A program made the position numbers and the translations under genes. This document shows, in pieces, positions 46,721 to 57,426 of a stretch of 64,000 bases of DNA (position 1 is its first letter; each line of letters starts with the position of its first letter). Origin of the DNA: an uncultured Pelagibacteraceae bacterium (GTDB lineage: Bacteria > Pseudomonadota > Alphaproteobacteria > Pelagibacterales > Pelagibacteraceae). Under the pieces are notes generated by a model. That model was not told the DNA's origin, did no database searches, and saw only the letters and a list, made by a program, of their open reading frames with translations. The stretch covers positions 56,271 to 120,270 of the forward strand of contig CACAZW010000003.1 in the NCBI GenBank assembly GCA_902537055.1, read 5' to 3'.

Positions 46721-47949
46721 TGTATTTTTTGTATAATATATTAGGAATTATTTTTTTTTTAATCTCTCCATTTATATTATTTTTGAGATTGATTAATGGA
46801 AAGGAAGATTGGAGAAGAATCTTAGAAAAATACGCTTATTATAATTTAAAAAAGACTGATACAACTGTATGGTTTCATGGTGCAAGTGTTGGGGAAATCA
46901 TGAGCATTCTTCCTTTGATAAATAAGTTTGAAAAAGACAAATCTATAAAAAAAATTTTACTTACTTCATCTACTTTAAGTTCTGCATCAATAATTGCAAA
47001 GAAACCATTGAAGAAAACAACTCATATTTACTATCCATTTGATATTGGATTTATATGCAATAACTTTTTAAATTATTGGGAACCAAAAATTGCAATATTT
47101 GTAGATTCTGAAATCTGGCCGAATATGTATGAAAAAATAAATTCAAAAAAAATACCTCTTATTTTAATCAATGCTAGAATTACGGGTAAAAGTTTCAAAA
47201 GATGGCAAATCTTTTCATCTTTTGCAAAGAATGTTTTCAGTAAAATAACTATAGCTTTACCTCAAAATCAAGAAACCCAAAATTATTTAAAAAGATTGGG
47301 TGTTAAAAAAATTAAATTTGTAGGAAATTTAAAGTATTTTAAAAATGATAAACAAAGTTTGAAGAAAAATGTTCAAAAATATTTTAAAAATAAAAAAGTA
47401 TTCTGTGCAGCCAGCACTCATTATAATGAAGAGAAAATCATTGGAAAATTACATTTAAAATTAAAGAAAAAGTTTAAGAATTTAATTACAATATTGGTTC
47501 CGCGTCACATAAATAGATCAGAGGATATAAAGCAAGAACTTAGAAAATTAAAACTGATAGTTACCGAAAGATCAAGCGGACATAAACCGTCTGAAAATTG
47601 TGACGTATATATTGTTAATACATATGGGGAGATGTCAAAATTTTTAAGACTTTCAAATGTAACATTTATTGGTGGATCTTTAGTAAACCATGGAGGACAA
47701 AACCCATTAGAAGCTGTAAGAATGGGTAATTACGTGATGCATGGTAAAAAAGTAAATAATTTTAAAGAAATATATAAAGAATTAAAAAGTTTAAAAATAT
47801 CTTCAGAGATTAAAAATATTGATCAAATGGAAAAGGTATTTGTAAAAAATCATAATTACAAAATATCAAATAGCAAACTTAATAAAATTAATTATTTAGG
47901 TGCTAAAATTTTTGAAAATAACGTTAAAGAAATTAAAAATTATTTATAA
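46720..47949 (+). CDS. waaA: 3-deoxy-D-manno-octulosonic acid transferase
   Basis: WaaA (KdtA) transfers Kdo from CMP-Kdo to lipid IVA. The 409-residue protein has one N-terminal membrane anchor (about 1-20), the WFHGASVGEIMSI segment with the catalytic-region glutamate (about 51-63), FVDSEIWPNM near 126-135, and the C-terminal GT30 region FIGGSLVNHGGQNPLEA (about 310-326). It overlaps both neighbours by one base, in the order msbA-waaA-lpxK. Confidence 0.95.
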   Translation: MYFLYNILGIIFFLISPFILFLRLINGKEDWRRILEKYAYYNLKKTDTTVWFHGASVGEIMSILPLINKFEKDKSIKKILLTSSTLSSASIIAKKPLKKTTHIYYPFDIGFICNNFLNYWEPKIAIFVDSEIWPNMYEKINSKKIPLILINARITGKSFKRWQIFSSFAKNVFSKITIALPQNQETQNYLKRLGVKKIKFVGNLKYFKNDKQSLKKNVQKYFKNKKVFCAASTHYNEEKIIGKLHLKLKKKFKNLITILVPRHINRSEDIKQELRKLKLIVTERSSGHKPSENCDVYIVNTYGEMSKFLRLSNVTFIGGSLVNHGGQNPLEAVRMGNYVMHGKKVNNFKEIYKELKSLKISSEIKNIDQMEKVFVKNHNYKISNSKLNKINYLGAKIFENNVKEIKNYL

Positions 47950-48872
47950 TGAAAGTAAAAAGACCCATTTTTTGGGATAGTTTCAATTTCATATCATTAT
48001 TACTATTACCATTTAGTTTGATAACAATTATTTATAATTTTTTTAAATCTTTAAGTCCAAAAAAAAATTTCAAAATAAAAACAATCTGTGTTGGTAATAT
48101 TTACTTAGGTGGAACTGGAAAAACGCCTTTAGTTTTAAAAATAAACGATATGTTAAAATATAAGTTTAAAACTGCATTTATCAAAAAAAAATATATTGAT
48201 CAAATTGACGAGCAAAATATTTTATCAAAATATGGAAATCTAATTTGTTTAAGTTTTAGAGATATTGCGCTGAGAATTGCTGAGAAAAAAAAATACCAGT
48301 TAGCTATATTAGATGATGGGTTACAAGATAAAAGTTTAAATTATGATATTTCAATTGCTTGTTTTAATAGTTCAGAGCTAGTTGGAAATGGGCTACTTTT
48401 GCCTGCTGGGCCATTAAGGGAAAGAATTACAAATATTTTAAATTATGATCTTGCATTTCTTAATGGTGAAAAAAATAATAAAAGTTTCGAAAAAACTCTA
48501 AAGAGATTAAATCCAAATTTAAAAATATTTAGAGCTAAATACACTCCTAGAAATCTTGAGTCTTTTAATTTTAAAAATAACTTTCTAGTTTTTTCAGGCA
48601 TAGGTAATCCTTTAGAATTTCAACAAACATTAAAAAAATATAATTTTAAGATAAAAAAAATAATGACTTTTCCAGACCATTATAAATATAAAAATTCTGA
48701 TATAAATAATATAAAAAATATGGCTAAGAGTAATAAATTAAAAATTATAACAACCGAAAAAGACTACAATCGATTATCAAATATACAAAAAAAAAATATC
48801 CAATTTTTAAAAATAGGATTAAAAATTGAAAAAGAAAAAGAATTTAAAAATTTTTTATTAAAGAAATTATGA
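47949..48872 (+). CDS. lpxK: Tetraacyldisaccharide 4'-kinase
   Basis: LpxK phosphorylates the 4' position of the lipid A disaccharide. The 307-residue protein has a short N-terminal membrane helix (about 15-33), the P-loop variant CVGNIYLGGTGKTPLV (about 46-61), LAILDDGLQDKSL near 118-130, and LLLPAGPLRERI. Length is a little under the family mean of about 325. The gene overlaps lpxL by four bases. Confidence 0.95.
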   Translation: MKVKRPIFWDSFNFISLLLLPFSLITIIYNFFKSLSPKKNFKIKTICVGNIYLGGTGKTPLVLKINDMLKYKFKTAFIKKKYIDQIDEQNILSKYGNLICLSFRDIALRIAEKKKYQLAILDDGLQDKSLNYDISIACFNSSELVGNGLLLPAGPLRERITNILNYDLAFLNGEKNNKSFEKTLKRLNPNLKIFRAKYTPRNLESFNFKNNFLVFSGIGNPLEFQQTLKKYNFKIKKIMTFPDHYKYKNSDINNIKNMAKSNKLKIITTEKDYNRLSNIQKKNIQFLKIGLKIEKEKEFKNFLLKKL

Positions 48873-49729
48873 GGAAGTTTTTTTATTTAATTGAATTTAT
48901 TTTAATAAAATTGTTTTTTTTTATACTAATTATAATTGGTTATAAAAATGGATCTAATTTGGGAGATTTTATTGGACGCTTGTTTGGACCGATATTTAGA
49001 TCAAAAAAGTTAATTGAAAATAATTTGGAACAATCTGGCATTGTAGACAAAAAAAATTACAATAAAATTATCAGCAAAATATATGGAAATTATGGAAGAA
49101 TACTTGCTGAATATCCTTTTCTTAAAGCATTTAGAAATAGCAAATTAAATAAATTTATTGAAATAGACGGGCTTGAAAACCTAAACAAAATTAAGAGAGA
49201 AAAAAGAAGAGCTGTATTTATATCTGGTCATTTCAATAATTTTGAATTAATGGCGCTCCAAATAGAAAAAGCTGGTATAAATTTGTGTGCTATTTATAGA
49301 CCGCTAAATAACGTATTCCTTAACAAAACTATGGAAGAAATTAGAGAAAATTTTATATGCAAAAATCAAATTAAAAAAGGAAGATCAGGCACAAGACAGA
49401 TTATTGAAAATATAAAGAAAGGTAACTCAGTAGCTTTAATGATAGACCAAAGAGTAAGAGAAGGTATAAAAATTAATTTTTTCGGTAAACCAGCTAGTAC
49501 TACGACCATACCCGCACAATTAATTAAAAAATATAAATGTGATCTAGTGCCTATTTATATAGAGAGAAGAAAAAATAATTATTTTAAAATGTTTGTTTCA
49601 GAACCAATTAAAATTGGGAACAATAAATCAATTAAAGAGATCACTGAACATCTAAATAAGATACTTGAAAAAATGATTAAAAAAAATGTAGACCAGTGGA
49701 TCTGGACCCATGATAGATGGAAAACATAA
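48869..49729 (+). CDS. Lipid A late acyltransferase, LpxL/HtrB family
   Basis: The 286-residue protein has an N-terminal membrane anchor (about 6-24) and the acyltransferase motif H-x4-E in ISGHFNNFELM (about 118-128), then MIDQRVREGIKINFFGKPA (about 191-209), where other members also have DQ. Such enzymes add secondary acyl chains to Kdo-lipid A; the chain length cannot be read. It ends exactly where the convergent DUF2093 gene ends (49729/49730). Confidence 0.92.
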   Translation: MRKFFYLIEFILIKLFFFILIIIGYKNGSNLGDFIGRLFGPIFRSKKLIENNLEQSGIVDKKNYNKIISKIYGNYGRILAEYPFLKAFRNSKLNKFIEIDGLENLNKIKREKRRAVFISGHFNNFELMALQIEKAGINLCAIYRPLNNVFLNKTMEEIRENFICKNQIKKGRSGTRQIIENIKKGNSVALMIDQRVREGIKINFFGKPASTTTIPAQLIKKYKCDLVPIYIERRKNNYFKMFVSEPIKIGNNKSIKEITEHLNKILEKMIKKNVDQWIWTHDRWKT

Positions 49730-49927
49730 TCAGTTTTTGTCTAATAAATCTCTTTTCATTGAGGCCTCAACATACGAAAAGTAGGCTTCCTGTTCTTCAA
49801 CATTCCAGTAAGTTAAGTTTTCAAGTGGTATTTTTTTTTGTGAGATAGCACAAATCACATGATCACCATCTTCAATGATCTCAAAATTATTTGCTAAGTA
49901 TTTTAATTTAGCTAACTTATTTAACAT
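49730..49927 (-). CDS. DUF2093 small protein
   Basis: A 65-residue protein reading NNFEIIEDGDHVICAISQKKIP then LENLTYWNVEEQEAYFSYVEAS, matching the alphaproteobacterial DUF2093 family (typically F-x-V-x3-G-x-x-V-x-CAV-x-G-x-x-IPL-x-x-LRYW). One cysteine occurs in the conserved place (Cys25). The function is unknown. It abuts the acyltransferase gene end to end and diverges from purD across 22 bases. Confidence 0.85.
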   Translation of the reverse strand: MLNKLAKLKYLANNFEIIEDGDHVICAISQKKIPLENLTYWNVEEQEAYFSYVEASMKRDLLDKN

Positions 49928-49949
49928 ATTTAAGATATATATTTACTAA

Positions 49950-51215
49950 ATGAAAATTGCAATTATTGGTAGTGGAGGACGAGAACATGCTCTAGTTCAT
50001 CAATTAAGCAAGTCAAAAAAATTAACAAAAATATACTCAATACCTGGCAATGCCGGAACTGAAGAAATATCTCTAAATATTGATCTTAATTTAGAAAATT
50101 TTCAAGACTTATATGATTTTATCTATAAGGAACAAATTGAATTAGTGATTGTTGGTCCAGAAAAACCATTAGTCGAAGGATTAGTGGATTTTCTAGAGTC
50201 AAAAAATATTAAAGTTTTTGGTCCTAGAAAAAAAGTTGCTCAATTAGAAGGCTCAAAAATATTTACAAAACAAATTTGTGAGAAATTTAACATACCAACT
50301 GCTAAATTTAAAATTTGTAAATCAAAAGAAAATTCGTTTTTATTTCTATCATCATCTAATTTTCCTATTGTTGTAAAGGCGGATGTTCTTGCTGCAGGTA
50401 AAGGTGTTTATATTTGTCAAAATTTTGATGAGGCTAAAACTGCTATTAATGAAATATTTGACGGTAAATTTGGGAAAGCAGATCAAGTGTTAATTGAGGA
50501 ATTTCTAGAAGGAGATGAAATGAGTTTTTTTATTATTTCAGATGGAATTAGTTATAAAACTTTTAATACAGCTCAAGACCATAAAAGAGTTGGTGAGGGT
50601 GATACTGGAAAAAATACGGGAGGAATGGGAGCTTACTCACCTTCAAGCTTAATTAATGATGATTTAGAAAATAAAATTTTAAACAGAATAATTAAGCCAA
50701 CTTTAAAAGCTATAAGTGAAATGAATGAGAAGTACGTTGGTTTTTTATATGCCGGCTTAATGATAAAAAGTAATGAACCATACCTAATTGAATATAATGT
50801 CAGGATGGGTGATCCTGAATGCCAAACTATATTACCTTTGGTTGACAGTGATTTATTGGAAATAATAAATGCTTGTTGTAATTCAAAATTAAAGACCCAC
50901 GAAATAAAATGGAAAAATAAAAAAAGTATGTGCATTGCTTTATGCTCAAAAGGATATCCTGAAAAATATAATAAGAATGTTGAAATTAAAAATTTAAAAG
51001 AATTCAAATCAACTAAAGATAATTTTATTTTTCATGCTGGAACAAAAAGTTCTGGAAACAAAATTGTTGCAGTTGGAGGTAGGGTAATAAATTTTGTGAA
51101 TATATCAGATAGTTACTTATCAAGTAGAAAAGAAATCATCAATCAGATTAATAAATTGAATTGGGAAGATGGTTTTTATAGATCAGATATAGGTCATAAA
51201 GTCATAGATAAATGA
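49950..51215 (+). CDS. purD: Phosphoribosylamine-glycine ligase
   Basis: PurD makes glycinamide ribonucleotide, step two of purine synthesis. The 421-residue ATP-grasp enzyme shows IIGSGGREHALVHQL at the N-terminus, VGPEKPLVEGLVDF, VVKADVLAAGKGVYI (about 144-158), QDHKRVGEGDTGKNTGGMGAY (20 residues: DHKRVGEGDTGKNTGGMGAY) and NVRMGDPECQTILPL. Normal length. It overlaps rsmD by four bases, an uncommon pairing that may just reflect compaction. Confidence 0.97.
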   Translation: MKIAIIGSGGREHALVHQLSKSKKLTKIYSIPGNAGTEEISLNIDLNLENFQDLYDFIYKEQIELVIVGPEKPLVEGLVDFLESKNIKVFGPRKKVAQLEGSKIFTKQICEKFNIPTAKFKICKSKENSFLFLSSSNFPIVVKADVLAAGKGVYICQNFDEAKTAINEIFDGKFGKADQVLIEEFLEGDEMSFFIISDGISYKTFNTAQDHKRVGEGDTGKNTGGMGAYSPSSLINDDLENKILNRIIKPTLKAISEMNEKYVGFLYAGLMIKSNEPYLIEYNVRMGDPECQTILPLVDSDLLEIINACCNSKLKTHEIKWKNKKSMCIALCSKGYPEKYNKNVEIKNLKEFKSTKDNFIFHAGTKSSGNKIVAVGGRVINFVNISDSYLSSRKEIINQINKLNWEDGFYRSDIGHKVIDK

Positions 51216-51778
51216 GAGTAATTGGTGGAAAACTAAGAGGGAAATTAATTCATAATCCTACAGATAAAACAACAAGACCTTTAAAGGATATGGTTAGAGA
51301 GTCGATATTTAATATTTTAGAGCATTCTAAGAGTGAAAAAATTAAATTCAAAAATGACGTAGTTTTGGATTTATTTTCCGGTTCTGGTTCGTTTGGCATT
51401 GAATGTTTGTCTAGAGGAGTAAAAAAAGTTTTTTTTTTTGAAAATTACAAACCCTCTTTGAAAATTTTAGAAAAAAACATTAAGGAGTTAGAAATTGATA
51501 AAGTTTCAGTCATTAAAGAAATAAACGCATATGAAATTTCTAAAGAAAATATAAATAATGAAAAAATTAATTTAATTTATTTGGATCCACCATTTAAAGA
51601 TAAAAATATAAATAAATTATTAAGGAAAATTTTAGACTTAAAAATTGCTCACAAAAGTACATTATTAGTAATACATAGAAATAAGAAATTTAAAGAAAAT
51701 TTTATAGAAGATTTTAAAGTTCTTAGAGAAAAAAAATATGGTTTATCAAAAATAATATTTGGTAAATTACTATTTTAG
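51212..51778 (+). CDS. rsmD: 16S rRNA (guanine966-N2)-methyltransferase
   Basis: RsmD methylates G966 of 16S rRNA. The 188-residue protein has RVIGGKLRGKLI at the start, TRPLKDMVRESIFNIL, the SAM-binding LDLFSGSGSFGIECLSRG (about 51-68) and the catalytic DPPF motif in LIYLDPPFKD (about 123-132). The end overlaps the convergent pgi gene by nine bases. Confidence 0.95.
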   Translation: MRVIGGKLRGKLIHNPTDKTTRPLKDMVRESIFNILEHSKSEKIKFKNDVVLDLFSGSGSFGIECLSRGVKKVFFFENYKPSLKILEKNIKELEIDKVSVIKEINAYEISKENINNEKINLIYLDPPFKDKNINKLLRKILDLKIAHKSTLLVIHRNKKFKENFIEDFKVLREKKYGLSKIIFGKLLF

Positions 51779-52942
51779 GATTTTTTTTGTTTCTATTTTA
51801 ATCAATTCAACAGAAGGTTGGTTAATTGGATTTACATTTAATAAGGAGCTTAACATTAGTGTTTCTAAAATAAAAAATGTAAATAATTCACCTAAAGTTT
51901 CCTCGTTTTTATTAATAATTTCAAAACTTCTAAATGATAATTTTTTCTTCTTAAATACATTTTGTGTAGCCTTTTTTTGAGCGTACATCACTTGATCTAA
52001 GCTATTCTTTTTTAAGTGCTCCAATCCATCAATTAAATGTGCATTATTAAATTTAAGTCGACTTCTCTCTCTAGTAAAAAAAAAACTAAAGAAGTTATTT
52101 TTTGGACCATCTAAATAAAGTTGTAAAAGACTATGATTGTCCTTTGGCATTGTAGAGATTATAGGAAAAAAGCCCTTACCCTTTTTTCCTAAACTTTCAG
52201 CAGATAATTGCTGGTACCATTTCAAAAAGTTATTTAATTTTTCATCATAATTTAAAATTACACAATTTTTTTTTCCTTTCATAATATTTGAGTGAATTGA
52301 AGAAACATTTTTAATTAAAAAATTAATAAATGTTTTATTTTTTATTAGATAATTTAATCGTTTAAATTTTTTTTCATTTAAACCCATCAATTCTGCTGGA
52401 ACCATTCCAACTTCAGATAATACTGAATATCTACCTCCAACATAATTTTTATGGTCTATTACATCAGATTTCAGTTTATTCGCCATAGCTCTTAAGATAT
52501 TATTTTTATTTTCTGTGATTATTAAATTTTTATTTCTTTTCTGTTTTGATAAAATCAGATTTAAATTTGATAATGTTTCTAGGGTATTACCTGATTTAGA
52601 TATAATTATATTTAAACGTTTTTTGTTTAATTTTGTAATTCTATTGCTCTGTAAGTTATTATAAAAGAAAAATTTTTTTTTGATTTTATGACTAAGAAAA
52701 TCATAAATGGCTTGTGCACCTAAAATAGATCCTCCCATTCCTATTAAATTAAACTCATCATATTTTTTGAATTTTAGTAAATTTTTTTTCTGAAATGAAT
52801 AATTATAATTATTTGTTAAAGATTTTAGTAAAGGATATTTTTCAATTAAATTTTTAAGTTTTATGAAATTATTAAGTTTTTTTTTATTTGATTGTTTATT
52901 TTTATTATTGAAATTTTTGAAAATAATATGTTTTGTCTCCAT
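51770..52942 (-). CDS. pgi: Glucose-6-phosphate isomerase, short form
   Basis: Pgi interconverts glucose and fructose 6-phosphates. Two SIS-type halves are visible: LIGMGGSILGAQAIYDFL and IISKSGNTLETLSN in the first, GGRYSVLSEVGMVPAEL and SAESLGKKGKGFFPIIS in the second. The 390 residues are well below the 550 of the E. coli enzyme and nearer to the compact bacterial forms. It comes last in the minus-strand run from the HAD gene at 58235. Direction of use, glycolytic or gluconeogenic, cannot be told. Confidence 0.9.
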   Translation of the reverse strand: METKHIIFKNFNNKNKQSNKKKLNNFIKLKNLIEKYPLLKSLTNNYNYSFQKKNLLKFKKYDEFNLIGMGGSILGAQAIYDFLSHKIKKKFFFYNNLQSNRITKLNKKRLNIIISKSGNTLETLSNLNLILSKQKRNKNLIITENKNNILRAMANKLKSDVIDHKNYVGGRYSVLSEVGMVPAELMGLNEKKFKRLNYLIKNKTFINFLIKNVSSIHSNIMKGKKNCVILNYDEKLNNFLKWYQQLSAESLGKKGKGFFPIISTMPKDNHSLLQLYLDGPKNNFFSFFFTRERSRLKFNNAHLIDGLEHLKKNSLDQVMYAQKKATQNVFKKKKLSFRSFEIINKNEETLGELFTFFILETLMLSSLLNVNPINQPSVELIKIETKKILK

Positions 52943-52945
52943 TAA

Positions 52946-53266
52946 TTACTGAATTTTCTTTTTTATATTATTTAATAAATCCGAACCACCACTTGTGTCT
53001 TCAGTATTATTGTTTTCTTTTATTTTAAGTAAATCTTTAACTTCAGTATCTTTATTTTGAGTTTTTATCTCTAAATCATCTCCTGGCACAGGAAGTTTAT
53101 TCATGTCAGGCGGCATTTGGAGAGGAAATTTTTTTTTTACAAGAAATTCATCACTTTGCTCTGATCTCTTTTTACCTTCTAAGGCATCACGCACCGCACC
53201 TCCACAATTAATTAACAAAGGTAGTAGAAAAACTAACAAAATAATTTGGAATTTAATTTTTTTCAT
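52946..53266 (-). CDS. DUF3035-type lipoprotein
   Basis: From ATG 53266 the 106-residue product has a lipoprotein signal with lipobox LLIN-Cys21 (LINCGG). The mature part, [20 protein letters not shown] then [13 protein letters not shown], matches the short alphaproteobacterial DUF3035 lipoproteins (x-PDEF-x-V-x5-PL-x-x-PP). The upstream codons in frame, which precede a lysine-rich stretch, are not needed. It lies immediately after lspA, whose product would process it, and overlaps that gene by 14 bases. Confidence 0.8.
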   Translation of the reverse strand: MKKIKFQIILLVFLLPLLINCGGAVRDALEGKKRSEQSDEFLVKKKFPLQMPPDMNKLPVPGDDLEIKTQNKDTEVKDLLKIKENNNTEDTSGGSDLLNNIKKKIQ

Positions 53267-53750
53267 CTTTTTTTTTATAGAATATAAATTCAGATAAAAT
53301 AAGGCATATAATACCAATTGTTATAAATATGTCAGCTACATTAAAGATAAACCAATGATATCCTGCATAATTTAAATCTATAAAGTCTGGAACAGCTCTG
53401 TAATAAACTCGGTCAAATAAGTTTCCTAAAGAACCTCCTAATATTATCATTAAAAAAAATGATTTAATTTTTGACTCAATGAAAGCAAAATACAATATTA
53501 CTAAGTTTATAATGAATATAATTGCAGTAAAGATATTATAGAAAAGTTTATCTTCTGATGAAAATAAACCAAATCCTATGCCGGTATTCCAAACTAAATA
53601 GATATTTAAAAATTGATTTATATAAAGATCAACTTGTCCTTCATTATTTAAGATATTTAGAATATAAATTTTTGATAGTCTATCTAAAGCAAAACAAATA
53701 ACTAAAAATACAAAACCTATAAGAAGTTTATTTAATTTTTCATTTCCCAT
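53253..53750 (-). CDS. lspA: Lipoprotein signal peptidase
   Basis: LspA cuts the signal peptide of prolipoproteins in the inner membrane. The 165-residue protein has four membrane helices; the catalytic aspartates lie in [21 protein letters not shown] (key residues Asp in FDR and PDF) and [11 protein letters not shown]. It overlaps ileS by 11 bases, the classical ileS-lspA pairing, and is followed by its lipoprotein substrate candidate. Confidence 0.97.
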   Translation of the reverse strand: MGNEKLNKLLIGFVFLVICFALDRLSKIYILNILNNEGQVDLYINQFLNIYLVWNTGIGFGLFSSEDKLFYNIFTAIIFIINLVILYFAFIESKIKSFFLMIILGGSLGNLFDRVYYRAVPDFIDLNYAGYHWFIFNVADIFITIGIICLILSEFIFYKKKDEKN

Positions 53751-56493
53751 TAGTATTTAAAAGTCCACAATTTGGTCTTTCACAACTCGTTTCAAAAATT
53801 TTCCAACAAATAGGACATTTATTTCCTTGGGCCTTTTTTGCAACTACATCAATACTATTTTTTAAATTTTCATCTTTAATTAAAGAGGCAGATGAGGTTA
53901 TACAAATTTCAGAAAAATTAATATTTTTTGCCTTATCGTAAAATTCTTTATTTAATTTTATCTCAATTGTTGCTTCTAAACTTGAACCAATTGACTTTTC
54001 GGCTCTCATATTCTCTATTGAAATATTTGCCTCATCTCTAATTTTTTTAACATAATCCCAATCTGAGCTAAGTTCTTCATCGTTCCAAGAATTAGGAACT
54101 GAAACGAAATTTTGTAAATGGATACTTTGGCTATCTTTTTCCTTTTTAACTAGTTGATAAATTTCTTCGGTTGTAAATGATAATATTGGGGCAAACCATT
54201 TCAGGAGACATTGTAAAATAATATTTAAAAGAGTTATGCAGTTCTTTCTTTTTTCAGAATTCAAAGCCTCACAATATAAAGTGTCTTTCCTGATATCAAA
54301 ATAAAAGGCTGAGAGCTCAACTGTACAAAAATTTAGTAATTCTTTATATAAGTTGTGAAAGTTATAAACTTTAAAATTATTTTTAAAATTCTCATTTATT
54401 ATGTAAATTCTGTGAAGCATAAATTTTTCAAGTGAATCAAAGTTTTCAAACTTAACTTTTTCAAAATCAAGATTTTCATATTGATCTTGAATATTTCCTA
54501 AAAGATATCTAAAAGTGTTTCTAATTTTTCTATAAGACTCTGCGTGTTGATCTAAAATTGAATAATCTATTCTAAGATCCTCAGCATAATTTGAAGATGC
54601 AACCCAAATTCTTAATATATCAGCTCCATATTTTTTAAGTATATCTTGTGGAGCAATTACGTTACCTGTTGATTTTGACATTTTTAGACCTTTTCCATCA
54701 ACGACAAAACCATGAGAAAGAATGCTTTCAAATGGTGCAACACCTCTTGTTCCGCATGACTCTAGTAATGAAGAATGAAACCATCCTCTATGTTGATCTG
54801 AACCCTCTAAATACATCGATGCAGGCCATTTAAGGTCATCTCTTTTTTCTAAGACAAACGAATGAGTGGATCCACTATCAAACCAAACCTCAACTATATC
54901 TGATAATTTTTCATAATCTTCAGCTTTATACTTATCTCCAAGAAAGATCTGATAATCCTCATTAAACCAACAATCAGAACCTTCTTTTTCATAAATTTTT
55001 GCAATATTTTCAAATACTTCATCATCAACTAAAACATCACCTGTTTTTTTTGAAATAAAAATCGGTAGTGGCACACCCCAAACTCTCTGTCTTGATACAC
55101 ACCAATCTGGTCTAGTTTCAATCATTGATTTTATTCTTTCTTTTCCTTTGGAAGGATAAAAATCTGTATTATCGATAGCTTTTAAAGCTTTATTCCTTAA
55201 CCCATGACTTTCCATGGAAATAAACCATTGTGGAGTTGCTCTGTGAACTAGTGGAGCTTTTGATCTCCAAGAATGAGGGTAAGAGTGGGTAAGTTTTCCG
55301 TTTGTTACTAAATTTTTTTGTTCATCTAATTTTTCAATAATTAAGTTATTGGCCTTAAAAATATGTAAACCTTCAAAAAGTTTAATTTCATTTGTATATT
55401 TTCCATCACCATCAACTGTTTCAATTGCTTTAATATTATTATTTAAACAAAGATTAAAATCATCAGGTCCATGACTTGGAGCACAGTGAACAATGCCTGT
55501 TCCTTGCTCAGTAGTAACAAAATTAGCCTCGAGCATTGGAATATCATAATCATATCCCATTTTAGAAAATGGATGACTACAAACTGTTCCTTTTAAATCT
55601 TTTCCTAAAAATTCGTTTAAAACTTTAATATTTTCTATAGTTGTATCTTTTTTAAAAGGTTCTAGTAAATCCTTTGCAATTACTATTTTTCTGTCGACAA
55701 AATTTTTGTTATCATTTATCTCAAGCAAAAGATATTTTAGGCCAGCATTGTAAGCTAAAGCTTTATTTGCAGGAATAGTCCATGGAGTTGTGGTCCAAAT
55801 TATTACATCAGCACCTTTAATAATATCTAAATTTGAAACTTTCACTTTGAAAGCTGCATAAATCGTATCTGAAACATGATCCATGTATTCAACTTCAGCA
55901 TCAGCTAAAGCTGTTTTTTCAACAGTTGACCAAAGAACAGGCTTGTAACCTCTATAAAGACTTCCTTCTTTAAGAAATTTTCCAAGTTCTCTAACTATTT
56001 GAGCTTCAGCATCAAATGACATTGTTGAGTAGTAATTTTCCCAATCACCGATTACCCCTAGTCTTGTAAATTCTCCCTTATGAACATCTATCCATTTATT
56101 TGCAAATTCCCTACATTCTTTTCTGAATTCAATAATTGGAACGTCATTTTTATTTTTTTTATTCTTTTTGTATTGTTCCTCAATTTTCCACTCGATAGGC
56201 AAACCATGGCAATCCCATCCAGGAACATAAACTGAGTCCTTGCCATCCATTTGATGAAATTTTGTAATTATGTCTTTTAAAATTTTATTCAAAGCAGTAC
56301 CCATGTGAATATTACCATTTGCATATGGAGGCCCATCATGGAGTACAAATTTTTCTTGCCCTTTACTTTTTTGTCTTAACAAATTGTACAGATCAATTTT
56401 CTTCCAAAATTCAATATAATTTGGCTCCTTGTTTGGCAAATTCGCCTTCATTGAGAATTTTGTTTTAGGTAAATTAATATGTTCCTTACTCAT
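53740..56493 (-). CDS. ileS: Isoleucyl-tRNA synthetase
   Basis: IleRS charges tRNA-Ile. The 917-residue class I enzyme has the HIGH-type motif in [17 protein letters not shown] (about 56-72), the CP1 editing domain with [14 protein letters not shown], the [15 protein letters not shown] segment and KMSKS in [14 protein letters not shown] (about 610-623). The C-terminal zinc finger CPIC...CERPNC is retained. The length is typical of the bacterial type. ribF lies upstream by six bases. Confidence 0.98.
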   Translation of the reverse strand: MSKEHINLPKTKFSMKANLPNKEPNYIEFWKKIDLYNLLRQKSKGQEKFVLHDGPPYANGNIHMGTALNKILKDIITKFHQMDGKDSVYVPGWDCHGLPIEWKIEEQYKKNKKNKNDVPIIEFRKECREFANKWIDVHKGEFTRLGVIGDWENYYSTMSFDAEAQIVRELGKFLKEGSLYRGYKPVLWSTVEKTALADAEVEYMDHVSDTIYAAFKVKVSNLDIIKGADVIIWTTTPWTIPANKALAYNAGLKYLLLEINDNKNFVDRKIVIAKDLLEPFKKDTTIENIKVLNEFLGKDLKGTVCSHPFSKMGYDYDIPMLEANFVTTEQGTGIVHCAPSHGPDDFNLCLNNNIKAIETVDGDGKYTNEIKLFEGLHIFKANNLIIEKLDEQKNLVTNGKLTHSYPHSWRSKAPLVHRATPQWFISMESHGLRNKALKAIDNTDFYPSKGKERIKSMIETRPDWCVSRQRVWGVPLPIFISKKTGDVLVDDEVFENIAKIYEKEGSDCWFNEDYQIFLGDKYKAEDYEKLSDIVEVWFDSGSTHSFVLEKRDDLKWPASMYLEGSDQHRGWFHSSLLESCGTRGVAPFESILSHGFVVDGKGLKMSKSTGNVIAPQDILKKYGADILRIWVASSNYAEDLRIDYSILDQHAESYRKIRNTFRYLLGNIQDQYENLDFEKVKFENFDSLEKFMLHRIYIINENFKNNFKVYNFHNLYKELLNFCTVELSAFYFDIRKDTLYCEALNSEKRKNCITLLNIILQCLLKWFAPILSFTTEEIYQLVKKEKDSQSIHLQNFVSVPNSWNDEELSSDWDYVKKIRDEANISIENMRAEKSIGSSLEATIEIKLNKEFYDKAKNINFSEICITSSASLIKDENLKNSIDVVAKKAQGNKCPICWKIFETSCERPNCGLLNTNGK

Positions 56494-56499
56494 GTAATT

Positions 56500-57426
56500 T
56501 TAACTTTTAGCAACTTTAATATCTTTCTTTATCTGTTTTCTTAAAGCATCAATATTTTTAAATTTAGTTTCTCCTCTAATAAATTTTGTAAAATTAATAG
56601 TTAGATTTTTATTATAAAGATTTCCAGAAAATTTAAATAAATTTACCTCTAATAATAATTTTTTTTGATTAAAAGTAGGTCTATAACCAATATTTGCTAT
56701 TCCTTTGATACTTTTTCTGTTTTTTTCAATATAAACATCAACTGCATAAACTCCTACCTTTGGTATTACATAATTTTTTATATTTATGTTACATGTAGGA
56801 AAGCCAATTTTTCTTCCCATCATTCTACCCTTTTCAACAACACCTTCTATTGACCAATATCTAGATAAAAGTTGATTTGCGATTTTTAAATTACCATTTT
56901 CAATTAATTTTCTTATTAATGTTGAAGAAATAATTTTATTTTTTTTATATAACGGTTTTGGATTAATTAATTTATAATTATATTTTTTTTGAAATCTTTT
57001 TAATAAATTAACATCTCCCTCTCTTCTATTGCCAAATCTAAAATTATTACTAACGAAGATATAATCTGCGTTTAACTTTTTACATAAAATATTTTTAATA
57101 AAATTATGACAAGATATTTTAGAGAATTTTTTATCAAATTTTTTATTTATTAAAAAATCTATGTTATAATCACTAAAATATTTGCTTTTTTGATTAAGGT
57201 TTGAAAGTCGATAATTGGTAATACTTTTATTAAAATACATTTTAGGTATTGGATCAAAAGTCACTACTCCAATTTTTGAATTATATTTTTTTTTATATTT
57301 TTTTGCTTCTTTGAATAATCTTTGATGGCCTAAATGTAACCCATCAAAATTACCAATTAATATCATAGCATTTTGATGTTTTCTTAAAATCTTGAAATTT
57401 TTGTAGATTTTAATTTTTTTCACCAT
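56500..57426 (-). CDS. ribF: Bifunctional riboflavin kinase / FAD synthetase
   Basis: RibF makes FMN and then FAD from riboflavin. The N-terminal nucleotidyltransferase domain shows IGNFDGLHLGHQRLF (about 23-37) and SSTLIRKLIENGNL (about 167-180); the C-terminal kinase domain shows GRMMGRKIGFPTCNI with the PTxN motif (about 199-213) and GVYAVDV. At 308 residues it is normal. The FAD supports CrtI and the monooxygenase in this window. Its start overlaps the previous gene by seven bases. Confidence 0.96.
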   Translation of the reverse strand: MVKKIKIYKNFKILRKHQNAMILIGNFDGLHLGHQRLFKEAKKYKKKYNSKIGVVTFDPIPKMYFNKSITNYRLSNLNQKSKYFSDYNIDFLINKKFDKKFSKISCHNFIKNILCKKLNADYIFVSNNFRFGNRREGDVNLLKRFQKKYNYKLINPKPLYKKNKIISSTLIRKLIENGNLKIANQLLSRYWSIEGVVEKGRMMGRKIGFPTCNINIKNYVIPKVGVYAVDVYIEKNRKSIKGIANIGYRPTFNQKKLLLEVNLFKFSGNLYNKNLTINFTKFIRGETKFKNIDALRKQIKKDIKVAKS

